Shown in pieces: positions 24,812 to 38,800 of a stretch of DNA of 64,000 bases. The stretch comes from Tubulanus polymorphus (Eukaryota > Nemertea > Palaeonemertea > Tubulaniformes > Tubulanidae). Location of the stretch: the NCBI RefSeq assembly GCF_964204645.1, contig NC_134031.1:17729307-17793306 (forward strand). Direction: 5' to 3'. The notes under the pieces are model-generated. The model worked only from the letters and a program-made list of their open reading frames with translations, was not told the origin of the DNA and did no database searches. How positions within the stretch are numbered: position 1 is the stretch's first letter; each line of letters opens with the position of its first letter. The position numbers and the translations under genes are program-made.

Positions 24812-25145
24812 TCATCCATGGCGGTTGATCCCCTCTGAAATAAATGATTCATACATCGTAACTTTCTTTACATCATTACTTTCTATTTTATATCGTTTAT
24901 GCAGATACCAACATATTATGCTGTATCTGTTCTCATAAAAGTAAACACTTACCAGAATTGTAACAACATTTGAGTCCATTGCACACACCCATGCCCAACA
25001 TTGTCTGCTCTCCAGGCGAGCAATTCTCCTTGCATATACCTGAAACCCCGTGATAAATGTAGCACGACGCCCCGGCGGTTGCCTCGGTGTAGGGCAGCAT
25101 CGAAAGAGCCACGATAGCAAAAACAAAGGCCAACATGTACTTCAT
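24812..25145 (-). CDS. Beta/big-defensin-like antimicrobial peptide
   Basis: Exon 1 is 25145-24953 and exon 2 is 24834-24812 (minus strand, phase 1, strong donor GTAAGT, acceptor TTTATTTCAG), giving 71 residues. A signal peptide (MKYMLAFVFAIVALSMLPYTEA) is followed by a six-cysteine core with spacing C-x9-C-x3-C-x12-C-x4-CC (SGICKENC and CNGLKCCY), which fits the C-terminal beta-defensin-like domain of invertebrate big defensins (C-x3-C-x13/14-C-x4-CC). No hydrophobic N-terminal big-defensin domain is seen, so it is closer in size to a plain beta-defensin. If the donor is ignored the frame ends a few residues later (GKCLLL) instead of SEGINRHG. A broken relative lies 640 bases upstream. A role in killing microbes is inferred from the fold pattern. 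Confidence 0.72.
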
Positions 25146-25215
25146 GTTTGTGCTGGGTAACCGAAAATCTAAACTGAATATTGCGGATTTATGATTAACA
25201 AATGAATATATATAC

Positions 25216-25246
<31 letters not shown>

Positions 25247-25783
25247 AAGAGAAAGATTGCGACTTCATTACTGAAACAGCCGTAGAAGTCACATAGATTT
25301 TCGAGATAATTTTTACGTTTGTCTTGATATATATACTACTAATGACTCAATTTGTGATATGGACTGGTGATAAAATTGACGTTAAATATATTTCACAACA
25401 GCTTGCGCAGTTCCACATAGAAAACAAAATTAGTGAAAGTCGCATTTCAGGCAGACCTTTTTGTTCCGTCTTTGAAAGGCGTGATTCATATGCAAATTGG
25501 GGATTCTCGAAAACGATATTTTCTTTTTGGCAGTTGTCGATGACTGGAAAAAAGGAAAAAATTTCTACAGTAGAAATCATTTGAAAAACAAAACTTTAGT
25601 CGGGTTATTAGGGGGGGGGGGGGCTAGTAATGATCCAAAAAACAAAACACAGAGTAAGTTTGATGACTTAATAATAACTTTGGGAATCGAAAAGAATTAT
25701 TGCAAAGAAACTCACGTGTATTAATACATTCTAAAATACACGACATATTTTCCAGAATTTAACCAACGCAGCAGATCTGGCCG

Positions 25784-25890
25784 TTACATCGAAATTCCGT
25801 GGTATATGTAACAGTAGGTGGTTGCCTCGATGCTGGGAATCAATGACAGGGCTACGGCAGCCAAAAAAAACGATCAACAAATATCATCAT
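25784..25890 (-). pseudogene. Defensin-like pseudogene (frameshifted relic)
   Basis: On the minus strand ATGATG at 25890 begins a signal-peptide-like start; past a run of eight T the frame shifts, and the shifted frame reads AAVALSLIPSIEATTYCYIY then HGIS before a TAA. This matches AIVALSMLPYTEATAG..CYIYHGVS of the intact gene at 24812-25145. The remaining cysteines are missing. It is a degenerate tandem paralogue in the same orientation as its intact relative. Confidence 0.65.
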
Positions 25891-28800
25891 TTTTCAACAG
25901 ACGATAACGAACCAAAAAAGAAAATGGCGGGTTACGATCATATGATTTTTAAAACCATTTCCTGAAATCCACCTGACGAAATTATGCGATAATATCTGGA
26001 TATTTATAGTCCAAGGTTTTCTGTTACCCTGTCACTAAAAAAGAGAAATCGATATCTTTGTTTTTTTTTCATTTCGTGCAATATGAAAAATAGATATATT
26101 TTTTACTAAAAAGTTCATTGTGCTCATATATTCTTCTGCGTCAATTCGTCTTGAAGCAGCTTGCAGACGACAGGTACTCTGAAGGTCGTACCAATAACAT
26201 TCGTGATTTATGAATTATATAAAGGCTACTGTAAAAACATTTTCGAGTCACCGTTTTCAACATTTTCGCAACGTTATCAATTGAAATTTTGAGAGAAACA
26301 GAGAGAAATCCTCGATAGGATTATCATAATCACCTATGGCTATACGCAATAAGTTTAAGTGAATATTGCAGCACATAGGCCTATATAGGGATATACTAAT
26401 GTTTTCGAGGTTTATATTGCTTACGGGTGCCACGTATAGTACTTGTTTGAATGCGAATGCGCTAAATCAAGAAAATCTGTTTTAATGCACCAAAACGGAT
26501 TTAATTTTCTTAGAAAACTCATTTTCTACGACGTGTTTTCTTGCTTATCAATTTTATCTTAAGGCCCGAATCGGCCACCAAAGAGGAAAAACACATCAGA
26601 TGTGGATAGATAATATCCATAGATATGATTTGTCTAGACTCTCAGAACAGATTGTCCAGGCAAAGACCATTCTCGATTGGACTCTTCGGGAAGAGGAATT
26701 ACCTCTTTCTGTTTTGATTGCAGCGTTGCGAAGTTTCTGTCAATTGTTCCATCTACTGCGTAGTACCAATGATTCCAAATCGACAGATCGAAGCCTTTCA
26801 GCCCATCTGGGGCGTTAACTTATCGCCCATCCGCCGCCCCTCTGCCCGTTCGTCCGTTTAGACGCAATCCAGTTATTTAAGAAAAGTTTAAAGACGCGTC
26901 GATGAGTTGTCTTCATATTTGCTTTATACGTGGTTCAACCAAGAGAAATATTGAAGACATTTGGATATTATCTCGATATGGTTTGCTTTTTTCGTGATAG
27001 ATATATGGTAATCGGTTTCTGTATATGTTCACCAGGGGGCGTGGCTTGAAAATCGGAACATTTTGGAAATTTTTACAATTTTCAGTCATTTCGCGGGCAC
27101 GGTGTCTCTAGACCTCTACTTAACATCAGCTATGTCTAGACTGTACTTGAAAGAAATATTCTGAAATTATTTGATATATTCAAACGCAGTTTAGCAGTTG
27201 GTGAAGGTCAAGTCACGTATATTATGTCGTTCAATGAAGTCTTTCTATGAAATCAGTCAACGATATATTAAATTCTAAATGCCTATAAACACGCATAAAG
27301 AGTCTTTATTATATAATGCAATGTCTTTGGAGGCCTTGGCAATTGAACTAAAACAAGAGTTCAGTGCCCTGAGTGGGGAGGGTCCGGTCGGGGAAAATCA
27401 ATTTCGAAAGCGCAAAGCTATAGGTTCTTGATAAATATAGTTTTGAATTTTGTAATTCGAATAGCAATCGGCACTATCCCAGGCCGGTTGGCCCTTGAAT
27501 AAACTCGGATATTGTAACGTCTGAAGTACCCATATATATAACCAATTCGAGTGACAGTATAAGTGTTCATGCGACAAGTGTTTCGTTTAAATCCACAATA
27601 CGCTCAAAATGTAACCAAACTGTTTCCCACCCGCATGCTGACGTAATAATGCTTTAGTTCAATAATTTACTCGACTTATGTTCGACAATTTTACGCGTTC
27701 AACTTCCGCATCGGTTAGGTCGGATAACTGTTCAATTCGAATGTTTTTTTTAATATACTTTTTATGACAACATCCTACTCGGATATACTCGGATATATTA
27801 CTATAGTCGCGATACGGTCCGACTTGAGCGAAGTCCACTCAACTGTATTCCGTGACTTCGAGCACAATCATAAAGAAACGAAGGTAGTTTCTGTGTGGGC
27901 CTAGCAGAGAGCAAATTGGACTCTCACCAACGAGTGGGGGCAATTCTTGGAATTATATGCGCATTTCGACGGGAAAAGCCCCCGTCCCCTTTATCAGCCC
28001 TCGCAGCAGATATATATATATATATATATATATGTATATTTATTTACAGTCTACCGAGCACTGGGAGGAAATCTTGTTGAAATAACCTCGATAACGCATG
28101 TATCTACATTTATCTTTCTTTTTTCTCGATAATAGTGGGCAACGTCCTTATGGAAACAGGTCGAGGCCGCACGCACTGTCTGGCAAAATACCGTACACGC
28201 ACAATTCAAGGGTTCTTCAGTATTCAACACGAGACATCAATCAAACGCATCATTCGATTATTCCAAGGCCCGGCTTCGCAAAAAAAGTTAAGAACGAAAA
28301 GAAATTATTCCCTTTTTTTAAAAAAAAAAACTTATCCAACTTTTATTTGTAACAATAGTCTCATTAAATAATAATTTACAACGCGCATCAATGAAGCACC
28401 ATCGGAAAATATGTCTATATAAACGTAACTATTCCATTTCATCCGTCATAGCTTAAAAACATTAGAAATTTACCAACTAAAAGTTCAGCGATCACCCAGC
28501 CACATATTTATTCATTCATTTTACAATCGATACTCCACGCAATAAACTCATCACTTAACCCTTTCAGTGCGTCTACACCGCAGTGCGGTGTATAAATCAG
28601 TGATGGATTTTGCTAGTACACCACACTGCGGTGTATTGATGTAATTAGTAATTTGTAATTATCTCTATTGAAAAATGGCAGAAAGTGTCAAACATAGTGA
28701 AATACTAGTAACTAACGATACACCGCACTGCGGTGTAGACGCACTATAGTGGTATTCCCATTGTTCAACACACTAGGGTGGAATTTTTTAGAATTTTCAA

Positions 28801-29892
28801 ATTTTCTCCAGCAGTATAGGGTATTAATTAGTCAGCACTGAAAGGGTTAATGCAAACACATTGAGAAAATATCACCTGCCACCAGATTTATGATGTTCTA
28901 TAGGAATGAACTAAAATGCGTACGTTTGACAATACAAAAAAATCCATACGAGCACACGCAGAGTGCAATAACATCAGACACATTTCAGTCCAAAATTGGG
29001 TTTAAAAAAAGTGGTGACCTGAACCAATTCTTTGAAAGGTGAATACTATATTACACGATACGGGGGTTGAGTTGGGTTGAGTCGAGTTGAGTCGTAGACA
29101 AAGGATCAACTTGTACTCCATAAGTGCAAGGGACTGAACCAAATTCTGACTGCCGCATACTACAACCTAGACAGCATACGTATAGTGTACTGATAAAACG
29201 TGAATACAAATTCCGAACATATCAGATAACGAAATCATTAAAAAATAGAGTAAAATGATCTGTAGGGATTACTACAGCGTACACGAGGGCGGATCCTGAG
29301 GCCAATTCCGAAGGACTTTTCGCGGCATTTGACATCCAAAAAGGTAATGTTTAATGTGTACCTTAACAAAGCGGGGAATTAATTTTGAAGAACTCGTTTC
29401 ACAAGTCCCTCTGGATCTGCCCCTGGTATAACGTAGACAAGTGGTAACTTCCTCTTACCAATTTCTCTCGTATTTTCGCATCCCGGTGATATTTCAAATC
29501 CCTCAGCCGACGAGAGGAAATTTACCAGTTGGAAAATTTTCTGGCGGAATAATAAACCACGCGTTCAAGTGACAACTTACATAACTAAAGAAAAAGACGA
29601 TAAGGTATAGATAGGACACGAGGAGACCTTTAAGGCGTAAACCTGACACTAAGCTGTTCTCCTTCACATGAAATTGAATTCTGAAGCAATTTGAAGAATC
29701 CTGAAACTGCTTTTGAAAACATCGCTAAAAAACTAAGCAAAGTTCCTACCAATGTTTCAGCGAATGTTTTTTTACGCGGAATTCTTAAGTTTGTCGTTAA
29801 TCGTTTCGTTACTTCTTCGTTGTTTTTTCAAATGCAGAATTCATATCGTCGTTCGAATTCAGACAGCGCCGCTGTATCGTAAATGACTGCGA
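25891..29892. other. Intergenic between defensin locus and WD40 gene
   Basis: No exon supported. Contains a TA microsatellite at 28010-28031, the piggyBac-type MITE at 28555-28850 and a short tandem GGTTGAGTT-like array at 29063-29095. This interval is downstream of the WD40 gene, so part of it may be that gene's 3' UTR. Confidence 0.45.
28555..28850. mobile_element. piggyBac-type MITE with nested palindromes
   Basis: 296 bases bounded by perfect 16-base inverted repeats, TTAACCCTTTCAGTGC and GCACTGAAAGGGTTAA. The TTAA ends fit the target-site duplication of piggyBac transposons, whose termini begin with CCC. Inside the ends, a 26-base inverted pair starts at GTGCGTCTACACCGCAGTGC (28567) and returns at about 28720-28745. 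A 19-base palindrome unit (TACACCGCAGTGCGGTGTA) occurs three times, near 28574, 28617 and 28720. There is no transposase frame, so it is non-autonomous. Confidence 0.82.
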
Positions 29893-32800
29893 TTATAAAA
29901 CACTGCACCAAGAAGTCCAGCCGTTGGCGGGTTCACCGTCGACGGGAGAGGACCTCGCACTCGAACGACCGTCGTCAGCCGCGTCGCTTTCCGACGATGA
30001 ATCGACGTCAGAATTTTCCGGCGCTGACACGAATTTTGACGTATATTTCATGAGGACGACGTCCGTTTCATCCGACCTGAAATTTGCAATGAAAAACAGT
30101 GAAAAAATGTATCTAAAAACAACACAATTTCTGACTTGAGAACAATTAACATCAAGCTTATGACATTCTTTTATATATTTTTCTAAGTTCAATTTTATAT
30201 TTGATTTTATACATTCTTCTATCAATGTATGAACAGAGTTTGATTTCACCCCCCCCCCCCGTTCCGACCCTGGCTTGAAATCAACGATACATGTCAACAG
30301 TTGTTATTTTAGTTGCGCTTAGTGTGTTTAGAATAGGAATATAAACCCGAAATTCATCAGTGTTTAGATGTTGATTTCGATCTTTCCGTTTACAGAAATT
30401 AATTTTCAAGAGTTAGTTATCGGAAAAAGGCTGGAAATCTGACTTTTTCATCGAAGTCCGATCCGACTTACACAAGGTTTACTGTAGTACTCAATTAGAA
30501 AGGCCTCATTTTGATAACTGACAGCTGTTCAAAGTGTAACAGATTCTTCAGATGTACTTCAATAGATTATTCTATCCCTCTGAATCCAGGGTTCGATTTG
30601 ATGTAGCCCAGTTAAAAACCAGTTCCTCTAAAGTTTGGACAGTTGGGTGTAGGATTTAAACCAGAACACGAAATTTCCAATACTGGTCTAGTATTTGCTT
30701 TACCAATCGCTGAATTGTAAAATGTTCACTCTTTCACATTGTCGTTTTTACTTTATGTCTCATCATTTCACCGAAAAAATCCTAGATTTTCACTTTTTTA
30801 AACTGCAATAGAATTTGCAATCAGTTCATTTCTATAGCTGCCAGTCTGTTACTGATAGTTCGTTCATGATTTAGAAAAGAGTAATGTACAAGGTAGATTG
30901 GCGGCCGGTCGCGTTAACTTAAAAGCTCAGCCGAAATGCGAAACAAGGTATCAATTTTTGTAGCCTTATAAACAGTCGGGGCATGTTCACATGATTTGTC
31001 ATTCACTATGCCTATACCCTCACATAGCATAATACATCGGTATATATAGTTCAAAAAAATTCTGATTCGGTATTCAGCAGACCGGCTAAAGTACCCCTCT
31101 TCTAACCGAGCGAGCTAGGGTGGAGTCAAGTGTATGTACCGTATTCATGTCGATTAGGGTAAGGGTTTTATATCATGCGTTAACCTGCATAAATGACCCG
31201 CCTGCCGCAAATGACTAATGTCGATCAGTCGAAAAGTGCACATAAGTCACGCATTCATATTTTGTGTAGAAGAAATACATCAGAGCGCGCTCCACGCGGC
31301 CGGGTAACGTAGCAAAATAAAAACAGACATTTCATTTAAAAAGCGTCTCATTCTACGTTCGCAAATAAATACAAGCAGATGGTTGTTCTTGCATGAAGTG
31401 AGTAGATGCACCACTACCGCCGCGCGGAGGAGAGACGATTTACGCCTACTCAACAGTGATCTTTAAAATGAAAAAAAAAAATATATATATATATACAAAT
31501 ATATATATATATCGCCTGATCTATCATAATAAGGCTCCCCGGCTGCCACGGAATGAATAAGCATATGTCGATGAACCTACTTCATGCGATTCTTGGAATT
31601 CCTGCACATGTTAGTGAAGGCCGATATTACGGTTACGCAACTCGACAGATGTGATGCATAGAATCGAGGGGAACTGTGTTCCGATATTTTGGAAGGAACT
31701 ATAAAGCTGGCGAATATACTGAAGACGCGCACGCGTGTCTACATTCATGGAGATGATCTTAATGATTGAAATGAACTAATCGTGTGAAAGAAATGAACTC
31801 TTTCAGAAGCAGGGTCAACGTTTCCGTCACACGCTGAATTAAAACGAAACAAGTGGATTCAGACATAAGACGACACAGCCTGAACAGGTGCAATGCAATA
31901 TAAGGTGTATTGCTTACGAAAAAATCCAATCGAATGTGACTTCATGTTTTTAAACGATATCGCCGACAGACGTCAGCACTGTATAATAGCCTTCACGCGT
32001 GTGTCAATGACTTTTCTAAACGTGGCGATCAAATTTCAAACATTGTGTCAAAACATTCATAAAGTAGAAGTGGTTCAATTTGGAATTTATTTTTTAGTAA
32101 TATGTATATATATATATATACATACTGTTACATACAGCGAAAGTTTAGTAGCTGGTTTTGCTAATACTAATGAAATATCTTTCAAATGTTTTTTCTGATA
32201 TTGATATTTTCAGCATTTCGCTAATTCAAAGTGGCAGTCGTTATCGCGTAGATTAATATTTGATTGATCGGAAAACCGACGCCAACCGTTGAAACGCGAA
32301 TATCAAAGTTATTTACCGTTTATTACGCGTAGCCGGAACGTTTTCCCAAATTTTCAGTTCGACCCCACCAGTCACCCATCTGTCCAGACCGGACCTCGCC
32401 TTCGTACAGCTCAAACACGTTATTCGTTCCGTTTCGTGATCGGTAAGCGTCGCCACGTAGCAACAATCGGGCAACTGACGAACTGTAAAGAGAAACAATC
32501 ATCACGCACGTATTCAGTAGTAGATCGGTCCGCCCAGATAAGCATACCCCAATACAGGCATTCATAAGTAAATCATTAGCATAAGATCAGTGTTCTCCTT
32601 ATGCTGGAACTTTAAAGGGGCTGCAATATAACATTGTGACTGCTGAAGTAGCAAGGCTTTTGATCCTCCGCGAAAAATACACAAAATCTATGCTTAATTT
32701 TGGTGGAATCTCTTATTTTTCACAATAGCACTAAATATATTTCAAATATCAGCATCGATAGAAAATTGACATCCAATCTGGTAGGGGCAGCAGATATTTT

Positions 32801-35800
32801 ACAAAGGGTGGCTGATTTTCGAAGTGGTGGATTTGAAATGAAAGGGTTGGCGGCCCCTCTAAAACCTGTTGCGGAGGAGAACGCTGAAAATATCATCCGG
32901 GTCCAGTTTATACAAGTCTCTCTCAAAACTGAATTGATGAACTTTTTGCGAGCTATTCACTTGTCAGCGGCTTTCAGCCTTGATTTTTCGTGAAAAACAA
33001 TATTCATCCACTAGTTTGAATCGAAAATATCATTCATTCAAGATTTCTCATTTGCAACAGCGCAGCAGATGTACTGCCGTCTCATTCAATACCCGATTGA
33101 CTTGAAAATCAATCATCTAAACTGTGGAAGTGTTCTTCATCGTACGAGTACTGTACACATACAACGCGCACATATGTAGCAGGGCTGACAGAACCCTCGA
33201 TGGAAGTATTTATTTCCATAAACGCGAAGCGAGAATTTTAACACGATACCGCCGCGTACATACCATTCATAAACCCGACACCGTGATCATAATCAAAACC
33301 GGTGCTCAAGAGAATTTTATCATCGACGATTTCGACGGCGTCCGTGCACCCGAATTCACAGCTATGATTCCTCAGCTTCGTAACAAAGCCTACAATACAA
33401 GAAATACGACTACTATAATTCATATCTCGCTTCACCTTCACCTTCATAACTAACAAAAATAATAATAATAATAAAAACGTTAATATTATCATTTATTATA
33501 CAAATTATTTTGATTTTATATATTCATTTATCGATGTATGGACACAGTTTGATTTCACCCCCCCCCCCCGTTCCGACCCTGGCTTGAAATCAATGATACA
33601 TGTCAACAGTTGTTATTTTAGTTGTGCTTAGTGTATTTAGAATAGAAAAATAAACAAATTAGACCAATTATTGTCTGGGCATTAGACAAATCATCGTCGG
33701 TGGGTAGGCCTAACTCTATTACTCATGCATACATAGCACACTCATCTCAATACTCATTATTTGCCCAAACGCTTACAAAGTTGTCAAACGTATGAGAAAC
33801 CCCCTCAAAAGTATCAATTCAGCAACATTTCAGAACAAAGTCAAATATATTAAGACACTTAATATGACGTATATCATATGAGTAAACATGTAGACAGACG
33901 AGTAGGCCGGTGTCTGCGAGTTGGCCTCCTCAGTAAGTTGCTACCTGTCTGTTCCTTGATTTAATATCAGGTTAACACGGCTCTTTCACAACTTACATAT
34001 AATATGTTCAAGCATTTTGTACATATGTATTGATGTGTAAATATCTGTTTTAACTGTATTATTGCTTTTAAATATATCAACATGTGTTATAAGAGAATGT
34101 CCCCTGACAATGCAGAGACTACTATTATCATTTGGTTTGTTTTATTGATAAGCACCTGTCTTCCAATTGAGAGCTTTAATATTAACGCCATCGTCGCCGT
34201 AAAATATCGTGTTTTCATTCGTTGTCAAACACTTCACGGCGCTGATGAAAAGCGTCTGACCGGGAGCGACCTTCAGATTTTCGGATTCGTAGATTAAATG
34301 GAGCGATTTACCGCCGTCGAACTCGTGTATCTTTACAGTTCCTTCCGCGCAGCCAGTTACAATTCGACTACCGGTCACCTACAAAACAACACAAATCTAA
34401 TGACCTTTCATGAAATATTTCAGGGCCCCTACAGATCAGTCATTCCTGAATGCAAGGAGTTTTAAAGTGGAACATTTCAAATTCAGAGGCAGTGTCTCAG
34501 CATCACTTAAATAACTGAGCTTATGTGAAAAATAGAAGATCACACCAAAACTAAGCTTAAATTTTCTGTATTTTGCAGCCCATTTGAAATTCCAGCATTG
34601 CAGAACACTGCAGCGGGTCGAAGCATCCTACCCAAATGTCATAGACTACTCTTAACTGATTTTGATGTACTGGTAATTTTTGTGGAGGGCTAATATCCTA
34701 CAACCACAATCAACTGATATCAAATACCATTTTTATTCTATCAATCTCGGCGTTTACCTTTAGACATTTGATCGTATCTTCATGAGGACGGACAGACAGA
34801 ACATTTTCACCAGACACCGGATCCCAAAACTCCAATTTGCCACCGCCTAATAATACAAATATAGAGTCAATCTAGACGTTGCCACAAAGATAGTGATTAT
34901 TGCCAAAACATTAGTTTAATTTAGGTCTAGTCTTTAAGGATTTAACAACTAGATCACAGCTATATTAGTATTTCTTATAACACGTACCCAATCCAGAAAC
35001 TATGTGACCGTACAATGACATATACCTCAGACAGGCTACTGGGTTATACGTATAGACCGAACGTAGCAGTCGACCTGGAACGATACAGAAAAAGAAATCT
35101 TCAGAAAACATCAATCTGATAAAAAGCTACGGAATTCTTTGTAATCATCGAAAAGCTTTTTGACTGCTAAATCTGCTGAACATTTGGGACCGATGAAAAC
35201 TGGATTATGCAGGAATCCAGGTTGAACGTCATATTTGACAGTTACTCAAGTTTTAAGAAGGCAGTATATCAATCTTGATTAGATAACTTGATTAAACATA
35301 TTTGGATTAACTGGACCATGTTACCTGTATTGAGCGACCAAATCTTGATTGAACAATCGGACGATCCACTGATACAAATTCGGTCAGATGCCTCAATTTC
35401 ATATTCTTTCACTAAAACGAAGTACACGTAATGAAGTAAAATTTCTTTCTTTGAAGTTATGAAGATTCATACGAATGAATGCATGGAAAAAAAATTTACC
35501 GAATTTGTCCGTATGGTCATTGGGTAGAATGATCACTGCGGATACAGTCCCCGAATGGCCGCCTAAGCTTTTTATTTCAGCACCGATTTCCATGTCCCAC
35601 ACTTTAATCGTCGTGTCACGGCTGTAGAAAAAAGAAAAATCCATTAGTCCGGTAGCTTGAGAAAATAGTTTTGATAATAGGCTCTATAAAGTCAATTTCA
35701 TTCTGCAGACATTTAAAACATATTGATTTTCTCAATCATTACTTATCAGGTGCAATTTAGCAAAACATCTAAAATACATTTAAGAATGAGTTGACAGCGT

Positions 35801-38800
35801 GTGTTCGTGCCTGACTAGTTCTCAAAAGCCCCATGTAATTTTTATTGACCAAAAGTGTAAATATCGGGAAAATTAATGCCGATGGCTAAGATTGGCGCAT
35901 TTCGTCAATGATGTGAAGGAGCTTTTTGAATACCAAAATGATGCGAATATCATGTAGCAGTCGTTTCGTTTTTATGTTTAAACTTGAGTAAACTTTTAGG
36001 AAACCATAATAATAACGCCGAGCATGGAACATTCAAGCCTCGCCGATACAAAGAAATCCTTTCAAAAAACCGATTAAAACTTCCATTTTTATGCACAAGC
36101 ATAATTACAGTAATTTTGATAGGAAACAGGCTGTTGTATGGTAAATTTCTCTCTGTCAAGTAACAAATGGCAGCGGTTTAACCATAGAACTGACCCAGTT
36201 CTGCAGTTATGATTTAGATACATGTCGGTCGAGGTAAAATACAATCAACCTCACAACCGTGTAACTCCACTCAAGAGCGACGAAATGGTAGAGTGGGAAT
36301 TTTCTAAAAAGAAAAGTACTTTCATATCCATCCATTCTTTACAAACAAAGCACCCCGCTATCATTTCAATGTCTCAATATGCGGACTCAATATGCAATAC
36401 TACACAGCTAACTATGAATCTACCTTCCAGAAACGAGTAATGAACCATCAGCGACCACAGATTCGATCAGGTCATTATGACCGAGTAAATATCGAACGCG
36501 GAATTCCGCTTTTCTCCAGACAGACTTTTCCTTATCCGCCTTCGTCATTTTCGATCGACTTGATTCGATTAGATCTGAAATGTGACGTGAACGTAATGAG
36601 ATATGAAGATGGTTAAATGTTGATATATAAGGATAAGTTAACTGCTTTTTCTTTTTACATATCTGCAGTGTTTTTTCGAAATACTGTAGCTTAAATCCTA
36701 GTGGTATTATAGCTGGGATATCGATACAACCAAATTCGAATCCATATCCAATAGTTATTACACAATTCTGAGCTCTCTTTCAAATTTGCCGACTTTTCTT
36801 TCATTTTTGAGAAAGGAGTCGCAATTCCCTGATTTCCCCTAAAAATATTTCAGGAATTTTCTGAATTCACTGATCCGTAAGAATTGTGCAATTGACTGAC
36901 CTTTCTTTTTAAGATTTCTTGTCTGTTTCTGCTGGTTGGAATCTGATTTTATTTGTTTTTTCGGCGGGTCCCTGGCCGGTGATTCATCCCTTTTGGCTTC
37001 AACAGACAATTCATTGACAGGTGACTGGCTGCTGCTGCTGGAATGAAAAATTTGTTATCATATTAGTAAGATTGGAACCGCACCACGGTGTATGGTTGTG
37101 AAAACTCAAGAAAAAGATTGTAAATGGGGCCGGCCTTCTTCAAAGTGAAAATACCATACTACAATGATGTCAATGTCTTCAAGAAACGATAGAAAGTTGA
37201 TACCAGTGATTTCAAGGAAAATTACTTTAGAAACTTGCCCCTGGAGAAGTAATTGACATCCTAGACCTATGCTACGTGGAGTGCCGCGTAAGAGAAAACT
37301 CTTCAAATTCTCAAATAATCAAAAATAGGCCTATATAAATTGAAAAGATTTTCCCCATTTCCCAGCACTATGGGAACCATGGACTAGCACGGTTTGAAGA
37401 GTTTGATATGTTTATTTAATATTCATCGATTTTTCCTGCGATATACATCAAAATAATGAAAAGTTTTGAGCCATTTCACCGTAAAAAAAACTCAACTATT
37501 CGAGACTCCCCCGTGCGTCAGAGACAAGCGTGTTCGTAGATAAACCACTCGAATAGGTACTCGACAAAAATTCAATAACGACGTCGGCAGAGGTGGTGTA
37601 AATAAATTCCTAGCCTTACACAAGGTTACGCGATAATGAAAAGTAACAAGTTACGCCATTGGACTTCATATAGGTGAAAGAAAATACCTTCAGTAAACCG
37701 AAGTATTATTTTACCTTGATATTTTCTCGTGCCGTCGTTTAACTTGATTCCACGGGATTTCATTTTCTGTATCTTCGACGCCAGTTGGCTCCGCGGTTGT
37801 ATGAGTCTGGATATCATCGATTTGTTTGCCATTATTTCCGACGCTGTTTACATCACTAACATCATCGCATTCACTTTCCTCATGATCTATTTGAAAATAT
37901 AAGCGAATACCTTATTTTCAACTTATAATTAGTAAATGATAAATTCGATGTATAAAAAACGTAATCTTGCTAATTCGATAGTGCCAGGGTCAATGGATAT
38001 AAGCAGTTTTCAAGGAGGGAATTTCAAATTTGGAGGAAGTGTCCACCTAAAGACATTTCTAATAGCCTATTTCTCTAAATTGAAGTAGTTTTGTGCATTT
38101 TGCGCAAATCAAAGGAGTTTCAAGCACCTTTAGAAGCAATTTCTGTTTAGAAGTTTTCAAGGAATCAAGGAGTCGTAGTCAGTAGGCATGGTTAGTAAGT
38201 ACATGTACCTGATGACTGTATCTCATAGCCGGTCATATTTTGATTATGTTCAGCTGATGCTGTGTACAGACCATTTGTATCATTTTCGATCTCGACATCA
38301 TCATCATCATCATCATCATTATCATCATCATTTTCATCAAAATTCGCCAGAAGCTGATGTAATTCTTCACGTATCACCGATTGTCTCAATACCTGAAAGA
38401 ATCAAATGTCTCGACATTGAAACAGTTCTAAGAATCGTAGTAATTTCTGTGAATCCCCGGTCTTAGTCTAAATATAAATGTCGCATATTTTTCATAACAA
38501 AGGAAAAAGGGCACGAACGCGAACTGACGAGGAAATGTCACCAAACTTCTCAGGTTTATCGCACTACAATTGACGAAATAAATATCATATGTCGTTGGCT
38601 TCATATTCGAACGAAAGAATGTACACTTTAAAATCTCAAATTCGAGTAGGCATATTCCTTGATGATACACTTCATGAATACGTGGGTTTAGCAAGCAGAT
38701 ACATTCAACCTTCCGCAATGTAAGTATTCAACATAACAAAATCAAAACCCCCAGGTTACATTGTGCGCAAGGTTTCGTGTAAAAATACGAAACACAAGTT

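Noticed and set aside
28560-28745. CRISPR-like repeat array
   Set aside because: Three palindromes with unequal spacing inside a transposon-like element in an animal genome; not a CRISPR.
32323-32565. 80-residue minus-strand frame
   Set aside because: Shadow of WD40-gene exon 12, which uses a different frame (ends VTGGVELKIWE).
32700-32993. 97-residue plus-strand frame in a WD40-gene intron
   Set aside because: No recognisable motif and no transcript signals; antisense to an intron.
37626-37832. Minus-strand frame starting MANKSMISRL
   Set aside because: Overlaps WD40-gene exon 3; the acidic frame, not this one, fits both splice phases.
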